Positions 7,346 through 13,916 of a DNA stretch of 41,856 nucleotides are shown in pieces. Origin of the DNA: Clostridiales bacterium (GTDB lineage: Bacteria > Bacillota > Clostridia > Christensenellales > QALW01); contig JAHAAN010000001.1 in NCBI GenBank assembly GCA_018376855.1, forward strand, positions 1 through 41,856, given 5' to 3'. Each line of letters begins with the position of its first letter. Position 1 is the stretch's first letter. The translations under genes and the position numbers were made by a program. The notes under the pieces were generated by a model. That model saw only the letters and a list, made by a program, of their open reading frames with translations. It ran no database searches and was not told where the DNA came from.

Positions 7346-7971
7346 CAGGCGTACACCTCCTCGATCTTGGCTACTGCCGCCTTCGTCAGAAGCAGCTTAT
7401 CGGCCTTGAGCATATCCACCACGTTCAGCGTGTTGACCAGCGTGGTCGCCACTGCCGGAAGGTTTCCTGCCGCGCGAGCAACCGTTTCATCCGGAGCATC
7501 CGTGATAATCAAGGTCTTGCTGCTGCCCAGCTGAAGGTTGTTCAGCACCTTCACCATTTCTTTTGTCTTCGGCGCCTCCAGCGCGAGATCCTCCACTACG
7601 ATGAAGGAGCTTTCCACTACCTTATCCGTCAGCACGCCCTTAAGCGCAAGGCGCTTCATCTTTTTAGGAACATCAATGCGGAAGGAACGGGGCTTCGGAG
7701 CGAACACCACGCCGCCCTTGGTGAACTGCGGAGCGCGGATGGAGCCCTGACGGGCGCGGCCCGTGCCCTTCTGTCTGTACGGTTTCTTGCCGCCGCCGCG
7801 AACCTCTGTGCGGGTCAGCGTGCATTTTGTGCCCTGGCGCTTGTTGGCCAGCTGCGCGCGAACGACCTGATGGATCACAGCCTTGTTGATATCCGCTGCA
7901 AAAATCGCGTCGCTCAATTCGATCTCGCCTGTCTGCGAGCCTTGTATATTGTATACAGCTACTTTAGGCAT
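7345..7971 (-). CDS. rplD: 50S ribosomal protein L4
   Basis: 208-residue protein with a long tunnel loop; in Escherichia coli it is also the regulator of the S10 operon. Visible are VAYNIQGSQTGEIELSDAIF-like N-terminal sequence (MPKVAVYNIQGSQTGEIEL), the basic loop KPYRQKGTGRARQGSIRAPQ, and the globular part FIVVEDLALEAPKTKEMVKV. Whether L4 controls this operon cannot be read from the sequence. It follows rplC by 18 bases. Confidence 0.97.
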   Translation of the reverse strand: MPKVAVYNIQGSQTGEIELSDAIFAADINKAVIHQVVRAQLANKRQGTKCTLTRTEVRGGGKKPYRQKGTGRARQGSIRAPQFTKGGVVFAPKPRSFRIDVPKKMKRLALKGVLTDKVVESSFIVVEDLALEAPKTKEMVKVLNNLQLGSSKTLIITDAPDETVARAAGNLPAVATTLVNTLNVVDMLKADKLLLTKAAVAKIEEVYA

Positions 7972-7989
7972 AGCTCTGTACCTCCTTGC

Positions 7990-8622
7990 TTATTTGCTCT
8001 TAACCGACTGTCTTACCTGCACAAAAGCGCCCTTTGCTCCGGGAATTGCACCCTTTACGAGCAGAACGTTGCGCTCGGTATCGACACGGACGATCTCAAG
8101 ATTCTGAACCGTAACCTTTTCGTTGCCCCAGTGCCCCGGAAGGTGCTTGTTCTTAAACACACGGGAAGGCGTGGAGTTGGCTCCCATGGAACCTACGCCT
8201 CTGTGATAACCGGAACCGTGTGCCATCGGGCCGGTGTGCTGATTCCAGCGCTGAATAACGCCGGAGAAGCCATGACCCTTGCTGAACGCGGTAACGTCCA
8301 CTTTATCGCCGTTCTCAAAGATATCCGCCTTAATCACACTGCCGACTTCATAATCGGCGCAGTTTTCAAGCTTAAGCTCTTTCATATAGCGGCTGACTGC
8401 GGCGCCCGCCTTTTTGAACTGACCCTGATTCGGCTTGTTCACGAGCTTTTCACGAACCTCCTCAAAGGAAACCTTTAAAGCCTCGTAACCGTCGTTCTCC
8501 ACGGTTTTCTTTTGAATAACTGTGCACGGGCCGGCCAGCAGCACCGTTACCGGAATCACTCTGCCGTCCTCGGTGAATACCTGCGTCATGCCCAGCTTTT
8601 TACCTAATATTGCTTTTTTCAT
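7990..8622 (-). CDS. rplC: 50S ribosomal protein L3
   Basis: L3 binds near the 3' end of 23S rRNA and starts 50S assembly. The ATG at 8622 (MKKAILGKKLGMTQVFTEDG) gives 210 residues and is preferred over an upstream in-frame ATG at 8667, which would reach back into rpsJ; a GGGGGTGA lies before 8622. Family stretches are FSKGHGFSGVIQRWNQHTGP, YHRGVGSMGANSTPSRVFKN and LPGHWGNEKVTVQNLEIVRV. The C-terminus is RQSVKSK. Confidence 0.97.
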   Translation of the reverse strand: MKKAILGKKLGMTQVFTEDGRVIPVTVLLAGPCTVIQKKTVENDGYEALKVSFEEVREKLVNKPNQGQFKKAGAAVSRYMKELKLENCADYEVGSVIKADIFENGDKVDVTAFSKGHGFSGVIQRWNQHTGPMAHGSGYHRGVGSMGANSTPSRVFKNKHLPGHWGNEKVTVQNLEIVRVDTERNVLLVKGAIPGAKGAFVQVRQSVKSK

Positions 8623-8641
8623 GATTTGGTCACCCCCACCC

Positions 8642-8950
8642 TTACAGTTTAATCTTGATGTCCACACCGGCGGGAGGATCCAGCTTTGTCAACGCCTCAA
8701 CGGTTTTGTTGCCGGCGTTGTAGATGTCGATCAACCTTTTGTGTGTTCTCAATTCAAATTGCTCTCTGCTGTCCTTATACTTGTGAGGCGCGCGCAGAAT
8801 GGTTACGACTTCCTTTTCGGTGGGCAGCGGTATGGGCCCGGAAACCGTAGCGCCGGTTCTGTTAGCCGTCTCAACGATTCTCTCCGCCGTCTGATCCACA
8901 AGGTTGTGATCATACGACTTCAAATTGATTCTGATTTTTTGACTTGCCAT
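8642..8950 (-). CDS. rpsJ: 30S ribosomal protein S10
   Basis: 102-residue head protein, also NusE in transcription antitermination. It starts MASQKIRINLKSYDHNLVDQ and carries TGATVSGPIPLPTEKEVVTI and the signature KDSREQFELRTHKRLIDI, ending VDIKIKL. The ATG at 8950 follows AAGGAGG. It is the first gene of the operon, about 180 bases behind the promoter at 9137-9165. No tuf or fus gene lies immediately upstream within the window. Confidence 0.97.
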   Translation of the reverse strand: MASQKIRINLKSYDHNLVDQTAERIVETANRTGATVSGPIPLPTEKEVVTILRAPHKYKDSREQFELRTHKRLIDIYNAGNKTVEALTKLDPPAGVDIKIKL

Positions 8951-9130
8951 GTTTTTAACCTCCTTGAAAGCTCAAATACACATTTCCGTGTGTGCCGTTT
9001 TTAAAATTTTATAAACGGCTTATTTGGCTGGTCGCCCGATTGTCGGGCAATTGTCCGCGAAAATTCCCTGAAAACACGTTCAGCAACCTCTCGCTTCATA
9101 CCTTTTGCGCGCCTTACCGCATGACGCGAC
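8951..9130 (-). promoter_or_regulatory. S10 operon leader with two hairpins
   Basis: Predicted untranslated leader of rpsJ, about 180 bases. Read on the minus strand it holds a short hairpin GCCGTTT...AAACGGC with an A/T-only loop (plus positions about 8994-9019) and a hairpin GCCCGA-CAA-TCGGGC just upstream of it (about 9031-9050). A GCGAGAGGTTGCTG stretch lies nearer the promoter. Neither hairpin has a T-tract that would make a plain terminator. Autoregulation by a ribosomal protein is possible but is inference; no known leader family is identified here. Confidence 0.4.
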
Positions 9131-9136
9131 TTACAT

Positions 9137-9165
9137 ATAATATCGCAAGATGTCCGGCTTGTAAA
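9137..9165 (-). promoter_or_regulatory. sigma-A promoter of the S10 operon
   Basis: On the minus strand: -35 TTTACA (9160-9165), a 17-base spacer and -10 TATTAT (9137-9142). Each box is close to consensus. It is the only good promoter seen upstream of rpsJ and would drive all 21 ribosomal genes. Confidence 0.75.
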
Positions 9166-9394
9166 GCACTTTTTTGATTTTTTCTAAAATTTTCGCGCTT
9201 GTTGCCTGAGCGGACGCATTCCCCACCTGTTATTTTCTATATTTATTATCAGAAAACGCGTTAGCCTTTTAAGAGAATGGCGCTCTGCAGCGCTATCGAA
9301 TGTTCTATTGAGGAATGAACGCTTGTCGATTCGTGTCGATTTCATGCTTTTGCATAAAAATATTTCTCCTTATATTAAAAGAAGCGCTTCTCAT

Positions 9395-9416
9395 CTGTTT
9401 GATGCGGTGGGGGTAG
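9395..9416 (+). repeat. 22-base direct repeat, left copy
   Basis: The motif ends TGCGGTGGGGGTAG and matches 10322-10343 with one mismatch (G versus A at the seventh base). The two copies lie on either side of the XRE gene. Confidence 0.6.
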
Positions 9417-9510
9417 TATCATTATCCGCGAATATAGAACGACAAAAAAACGACATTCCATACTTTTTGCTGCGTTTGCGGCCGCGCAAATGAAACCGCC
9501 TTCCGTTTGC

Positions 9511-9524
9511 CGATTTCTGTCGTT
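9511..9524 (+). repeat. 14-base inverted repeat, left arm
   Basis: CGATTTCTGTCGTT here is the exact reverse complement of 10509-10522. The arms bracket the XRE gene at about 1 kb distance. Confidence 0.5.
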
Positions 9525-9712
9525 CATTACTGCTTTTGCCCGAAACGGCTTTCTTATTATGCCAAACGGTCATGATAAGGCTCGCGGGAAATGTTAAAAG
9601 GGCGAAAGAAATTTCAATTCCCCTCGCCCTTTGGGCGTCGGAAAGTATACAGCAATAAAAAAATTCCTTCATTTTTCAAAAACCACACCGGCGATGTGTC
9701 GCTATTTCCATT

Positions 9713-9745
9713 TTGATAGATGAAATTTCAATATTACTGTATAAT
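9713..9745 (+). promoter_or_regulatory. possible promoter of the XRE gene
   Basis: A perfect -10 TATAAT is at 9740-9745. The nearest -35-like box, TTGATA at 9713-9718, is 21 bases away, which is too far for a standard promoter, so only the -10 is well supported. It lies about 45 bases before the chosen start codon at 9789. Confidence 0.4.
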
Positions 9746-9788
9746 ATTAAAAAAATCAAGAGCGCGGAATGTTAGAGATAGATCAGCT

Positions 9789-10180
9789 ATGAATTCTATT
9801 AAAGACAGTATCGTTATGTTTGATTTCGGCGCATGTATTCAACAACTACGAATAAGCTATAATATGTCTCAGCAAGCATTAGGCAAAAAGCTTAATAGAT
9901 CAAAAGCAGTTATATGCGGTTATGAAAATAACGTGCGCATTCCACCGTTAGAAGTGCTTGTCAACATGGCTGTTATTTTTAATGTTTCGCTTGATTATCT
10001 TGTTGGAATTGATAAAAATGAAATGGTTTCCATAGAAAATTTGGATGAAGAACAAAACGAATTATTTATGCTTTGCTGAAAGAATTAAAAAACAAACATT
10101 CGCGCTATTATTCAGGACTTACACAAGATCAGCAGAGCATCCTAAATAAAATTCTTATTGAATTTTCCACTAAAAAATAA
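9789..10180 (+). pseudogene. XRE-family (Cro/C1) transcriptional regulator, frameshifted near its C-terminus
   Basis: A small DNA-binding regulator. Residues from about 15 form a helix-turn-helix: IQQLRISYNMSQQALGKKLN, SKAVICGYENNVRIPPLEVL, then VNMAVIFNVSLDYLVGIDKN, a pattern of Cro/C1 repressors. The frame opened at 9789 stops at 10077-10079 (ELFMLC). One base off, reading continues as ALLKELKNKHSRYYSGLTQD and QQSILNKILIEFSTKK to a TAA at 10178-10180, which resembles the normal tail of such regulators. So a one-base indel near 10066-10072 seems to cut the gene; a sequencing error would look the same. An ATG at 9720 is in frame but overlaps the likely -10. Codon use is far more AT-rich than in neighbouring genes, which suggests transfer. 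Confidence 0.7.
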
Positions 10181-10321
10181 TTTACATCGTTTTTTCTGTT
10201 TCTTTTGCTTTCGGCAAGACCTATCTTTCCCTGTCAAGGGGGCGAGGGGGATTGCCAATTGCAAAAGTGCAAATTCCCCCATTCCGCCCCCTTAACGATC
10301 CCCCGTAACCCCTTGAAGCGC

Positions 10322-10343
10322 CTGTTTAATGCGGTGGGGGTAG
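10322..10343 (+). repeat. 22-base direct repeat, right copy
   Basis: Matches 9395-9416 with one mismatch. The preceding 80 bases are rich in C and G runs and are not shared with the left copy. Confidence 0.6.
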
Positions 10344-10442
10344 GAACTTTCAGGAGAAAAGCTGCTTTAGTTTGACAGTGCAAAAAAGAAGCCGATTCTT
10401 TCGCGCTTAAACTAAGGGGGCGCAGGCGCACGCGCCCCTCGC

Positions 10443-10469
10443 AGCGGCCACTATACCGCGGCCGCTTTT
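10443..10469 (+). terminator. possible terminator after the XRE gene
   Basis: A 7-bp stem AGCGGCC/GGCCGCT (10443-10449 with 10460-10466) is followed by a short T run (10466-10469). It is the first stem with a T-tract on the plus strand after the XRE gene, but 260 bases away. Confidence 0.35.
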
Positions 10470-10508
10470 GGTGCAGTGGGAGAAGAAGGGTTTGAGCAGG
10501 AATGTTTT

Positions 10509-10522
10509 AACGACAGAAATCG
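10509..10522 (-). repeat. 14-base inverted repeat, right arm
   Basis: AACGACAGAAATCG is the exact reverse complement of 9511-9524. Confidence 0.5.
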
Positions 10523-10771
10523 ACATAAAAAGGTTACTTCTTCTCAGCCGCCCTAATTGCACTGTAGAAAAAGATTAGAATACCAACTTCCTCACTTGTT
10601 ACTGCTTTTATTTTTAAGAAATGCGTCAGCATTTCAGGACAATCGCGCGATGCGCGATTGTTTGGCGCCTTGATTGAACAGTAGAAAAACTCAGAATAGC
10701 GGCAATGCCCGACATTTATCGACAAACAAATAACAACACCGTTTACCATAACCAAATTCAGGCATAACAAA

Positions 10772-10807
10772 GGCGGAGCCGCCCGCTATATCGGGCTGTT
10801 CTCCGCC
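10772..10807 (-). terminator. bidirectional terminator after the CotH lipoprotein gene
   Basis: Outer stem GGCGGAG/CTCCGCC (10772-10778 with 10801-10807) and inner stem GCCCG/CGGGC (10781-10785 with 10792-10796). On the minus strand a TTTGTTAT follows. On the plus strand a T-rich tail follows, so it may work both ways. Confidence 0.75.
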
Positions 10808-10857
10808 TTCAATTTTACTTTTTTAATTGTTCTAACCGTAATCTCCCTTTTTCTCTG

Positions 10858-13818
10858 TTAGCCGTTGGGAAACAGCGCGCTTACCTGCGCGTCGCTCAGG
10901 GAAAAATATGCGATCAGCTGCTTTTTGGCAAAATCGCGCCGCCCCTTAAGAATTCTCTGCAGATCCTTAACTTCGGTAAGCCATGTGTTGTACTCCGGCC
11001 GTTTCCAGCGCGCGCCGTGAAGCACCATTTCCGTTGCGATCTGATTTGTCATTCCCTCTAACACCGAAAGCATATTGTCGGGCATAAAGACCGTGTTGAG
11101 CAGCTCGGCATACCGCGCAATAAAACGCTGCTTAAAATCCTTATTTTTAATCAGCGCGCATTGCAGCGCCGTGGAAAAAGCGTTTCCGCTTCCGTGTCCG
11201 TTCGGATTAAACATCTTTTTAAGCATATTATAGGTATCTGACGTCCATAAGGCTTCCACACGCAGCGCCATATCAAAATCGAACATGATCCATTTCCACT
11301 TGGAGCCTTCCTTATGCTCGCGGTAAAACTTAATATTTCCCGTGTCTCCGTTAGCAAAGAAAATTTCCGTAATCAGATAATCGATATAATTATCAATATC
11401 GACCTGAGAGCAGACGTGATCGTAGTTGCTCTGCACGGAAAGATCATGGCTCTTAACATAGGCGATCAGCTCTTTATAATCCGCATTGGTTCCCGAAACA
11501 ATAATAGAATTGCCGCGAATCATATCAATGTTGTCCTTATCCAGCCCCTCATGAGTAGCAAGATAGTCCTCGTTAATCTTCTCCCGCAGGCCATACAGCC
11601 CGTAATACTCGCCGTTGATATACACCGCCACGGGCTGCCAATCCATAAATGCCAGCGTGGTGTGCCCCTTCATGATTTGGCTGCAAAGCGCGTCCCGAAT
11701 GCGCGTGAATTTCTGATCCTGCCCGCCTGCCCGGAGCACCAGATCATGGATCTCCGTTATATCGTTATTGGAAAAGAACGGATAATGCAGCTCGCCCGTA
11801 CCGTACTGATCGCGCAAATGGATCGCAAGACTCTTTTGATCGTATGCGCGCGTATATTGCCCAAACACCTTCACGCCAACGCCGAATTCCAGATTCTTTG
11901 TGCCGTCCGGCGAAAAATATTCAATCGTAGCCTGACGCTCCCAATCCTTCCAGAAGTTCGCGCCCTTATACGGAAACGGTTCCGCATAGCCCGGCCCGTT
12001 TGCAAGAATCCCCTTGGAATCACTGAAAAGGTCGGCAGGATCAGCTGAAAGCGACACCACGGGGATATCGTGGCGGTTCTCCACAATATACGTCTCGCTC
12101 ACCGGATCGCTCGGCAGCATACCTTCGGCAAAAGCGCAAACCTTCAGCACCGTCGTTTTGGTGATCTTCAGCTCGCCTAAGACCTTAGAGCTTTCTGTGG
12201 GAACGGAGCCGTCCGTAGTATACCGAAGCGTAACGCCCGCCGGCGCGCTGCCGGTAATGACCGTCCCGCTCTCCGCATACCCGCCCTCGCACGACAGAGA
12301 GGGCATCGGCGCATAGCCCGAAGCATAGCCGCGGTTATTTTCCGCCTTGGGCGTAGGCGTTGCAAAAAACACCCTTGCGCTGCTCTGCGTACCGACACGC
12401 CCGCTCGTTACGCCGCCGCGCAGCTTTCCGCTGTTGAACACATCAATTACATGCCCGTCTGCGGCGGTTAGAAACAATTCCTCGCCGCTGTTACTGATTT
12501 TAAACGGCAGATAAATCGCGCCGCTTGTAGGCTTTGCAGGCTTTTCACCCGCCGCATAAAGCAGCATATACTGCCCTGCCTTGATCGTAACGGCCTCAAA
12601 CGTATATTCCTTTTGCCCGGGATCGCGCCCAATGCCGTAGCCGGAAAGATTGATATCGCTTCCGGAACCGTTATACAGTTCAACCCAATCATAATTATCG
12701 GTATTTGTACCTAAAGGAACGGAGGAAACCTCGCTGATCCACAGTCCCCGCCGGTCAAGACGCGCTGCGTCCATCAATTCGTCATAGCTCTGCGCGGCGT
12801 TTGCTGCTCCCGGCGTAGGCTCGGAAAAATAGCGCCACACGCCGTCGGAAAGCCCGCAGGAAACGCCGCCCGTCTGCTGCCGAATCGCAACCTCGGACAG
12901 CTTAACCCCCGCGGAAGTAGAGAGCAAAAGCGCCGTTTCCTTACCTGAGATTCCAAAACCCGCATGCAGCTCTCCGCTCTCCGTGCGTTCGCCGCGCCCG
13001 CTGAAATACACCGTGGCATAGCCGCCCGCCGCAATGACCGTTCCCTTCGGAAACGCCCATTTGTCTGGCTTATCGGCGTCATCACTCAGGCAGATCCCGT
13101 CTAACGAAATCTCCTTTTCCGTGGTGTTATGCAGCTCCGCCCATGCATGGTATTCACCGAACGAATCAGGGTAATAGCATTCGTTATCCGTCATATATTC
13201 GTTGATAACAACCGTGGGAACCTCCTGCGCAAGCAGCTGCTCCACCGTTTTAGCATGGGGATTGGTATTTTCCTTGCCCGGCATACCGGATAAAAACACA
13301 TGATACTGCCCCTGATCGGAACCGCTCATCACATAGCCGTAAGCCATGTCCGCATTCATTGCGGGCAGCGTAACAAAGCTTGCCGTAGTACCGTTTGGCG
13401 CAGTCAGGTAAACGCTCTCCCCGGAGGCCGCCAAGGAAAAATTGGTGTGATACGGCTCTGCCGCGCGGCGATCCTTGCCGGAAGCAAACACCACCAAATA
13501 CTCTCCCGCCCCCAAAGAAACATCAGGCAGCGCCCATTTCTGCGGCTTATCCTCCTTATCGGTGAGATAATAGCCCGAAAGAGAAAGCCTCCCGCTGCTG
13601 CCGTTATAGAGCGCGATATAATCGCTGTAGTCTCCGTCCTCATCGGCAAGCAGCGTATCGTTCTGCGAAACCGCCTCCGCAATGAACACCGCAGCATTCG
13701 CGCTTCCGCCCGAAGCCGACGGCCCCGACGGATCGAAAAGCCCGCATCCGCAAAGTGCCGAAGCCATGAGCAGCACTGCCGAAAGCAAAGAAATGAAGCG
13801 TATAAAATGTCCTCTCAT
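10858..13818 (-). CDS. lipoprotein with lamin-tail domains and a CotH kinase domain
   Basis: Predicted surface lipoprotein of 986 residues: the N-terminal signal ends in the lipobox SALCGC. Three lamin-tail (LTD) domains follow at about 40-125, 200-280 and 357-430 (FIAEAVSQNDT, VVINEYMTDNECYYPD, LWISEVSSVP openings). A chitobiase-type C-terminal domain is at about 503-580 (LRYTTDGSVPTESS). The CotH kinase-like domain runs from about 620 to 970, with YINGEYYGLYGLREKINEDY and the acidic motif IMFDFDMAL. CotH family members include protein kinases that act on spore coat proteins in Bacillus; LTD-CotH fusions on the cell surface are common in Clostridia, and their substrates are mostly unknown. 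The gene has its own promoter at 13873-13900 and terminator at 10772-10807. A kinase role is inferred from family only. Confidence 0.9.
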   Translation of the reverse strand: MRGHFIRFISLLSAVLLMASALCGCGLFDPSGPSASGGSANAAVFIAEAVSQNDTLLADEDGDYSDYIALYNGSSGRLSLSGYYLTDKEDKPQKWALPDVSLGAGEYLVVFASGKDRRAAEPYHTNFSLAASGESVYLTAPNGTTASFVTLPAMNADMAYGYVMSGSDQGQYHVFLSGMPGKENTNPHAKTVEQLLAQEVPTVVINEYMTDNECYYPDSFGEYHAWAELHNTTEKEISLDGICLSDDADKPDKWAFPKGTVIAAGGYATVYFSGRGERTESGELHAGFGISGKETALLLSTSAGVKLSEVAIRQQTGGVSCGLSDGVWRYFSEPTPGAANAAQSYDELMDAARLDRRGLWISEVSSVPLGTNTDNYDWVELYNGSGSDINLSGYGIGRDPGQKEYTFEAVTIKAGQYMLLYAAGEKPAKPTSGAIYLPFKISNSGEELFLTAADGHVIDVFNSGKLRGGVTSGRVGTQSSARVFFATPTPKAENNRGYASGYAPMPSLSCEGGYAESGTVITGSAPAGVTLRYTTDGSVPTESSKVLGELKITKTTVLKVCAFAEGMLPSDPVSETYIVENRHDIPVVSLSADPADLFSDSKGILANGPGYAEPFPYKGANFWKDWERQATIEYFSPDGTKNLEFGVGVKVFGQYTRAYDQKSLAIHLRDQYGTGELHYPFFSNNDITEIHDLVLRAGGQDQKFTRIRDALCSQIMKGHTTLAFMDWQPVAVYINGEYYGLYGLREKINEDYLATHEGLDKDNIDMIRGNSIIVSGTNADYKELIAYVKSHDLSVQSNYDHVCSQVDIDNYIDYLITEIFFANGDTGNIKFYREHKEGSKWKWIMFDFDMALRVEALWTSDTYNMLKKMFNPNGHGSGNAFSTALQCALIKNKDFKQRFIARYAELLNTVFMPDNMLSVLEGMTNQIATEMVLHGARWKRPEYNTWLTEVKDLQRILKGRRDFAKKQLIAYFSLSDAQVSALFPNG

Positions 13819-13847
13819 TGATTAAAACCCCGCCTTTTTAAATGACT

Positions 13848-13863
13848 GCGGGAAGGTTCCCGC
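13848..13863 (-). repeat. palindrome in the CotH gene leader
   Basis: GCGGGAA-GG-TTCCCGC, a near-perfect palindrome between the promoter and start codon of the CotH lipoprotein gene. It could be an operator or an mRNA hairpin. There is no T-tract, so it is not a terminator. Confidence 0.45.
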
Positions 13864-13872
13864 ACCGCATCT

Positions 13873-13900
13873 ATTGTATCACAACCTATACACATTGCAA
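13873..13900 (-). promoter_or_regulatory. promoter of the CotH lipoprotein gene
   Basis: On the minus strand: -35 TTGCAA (13895-13900), 16-base spacer, extended -10 TGATACAAT (-10 hexamer at 13873-13878). It sits in the gap between addA and the CotH gene, so that gene need not depend on addBA transcription. Confidence 0.65.
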
Positions 13901-13916
13901 CTATATCAAAAAAATT

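Larger units (their letters stand above)
9166..9712. other. gene-poor, AT-rich spacer upstream of the S10 promoter
   Basis: No convincing gene is seen. The short ORFs here have no ribosome binding site or protein-like pattern. It contains one copy of a 22-base repeat (9395-9416), one arm of a 14-base inverted repeat (9511-9524) and a 9-bp stem AAAGGGCGA/TCGCCCTTT (9597-9632) without a T-tract. Confidence 0.5.
10181..10771. other. non-coding repeat-rich stretch
   Basis: About 590 bases without a credible gene. It holds a G/C-run region at 10238-10345 with the right copy of the 22-base repeat, two GC-rich hairpins (10417-10438 and 10443-10466), the right arm of the 14-base inverted repeat, and two loosely similar segments (about 10551-10582 and 10666-10698) sharing the core AGTAGAAAAA or TGTAGAAAAA. 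It looks like decayed mobile or repetitive DNA. Confidence 0.5.

Noticed and set aside
9597..9632. Hairpin AAAGGGCGA/TCGCCCTTT as a terminator
   Set aside because: No T-tract on either side and no gene ends nearby.
9391..9672. Minus-strand ORF of 93 codons upstream of the S10 promoter
   Set aside because: No ribosome binding site, basic low-complexity composition, no family likeness.
10234..10431. Minus-strand ORF of 65 codons over the G/C-run region
   Set aside because: Its sequence comes from C and G runs and repeat DNA, with no start signal; treated as non-coding.
10534..10770. Minus-strand ORF of 78 codons before the CotH gene terminator
   Set aside because: Lies downstream of a terminator, contains an internal duplication and has no ribosome binding site.
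11314..12048. Plus-strand ORF of 244 codons inside the CotH lipoprotein gene
   Set aside because: Antisense shadow of a gene with recognisable domains throughout.
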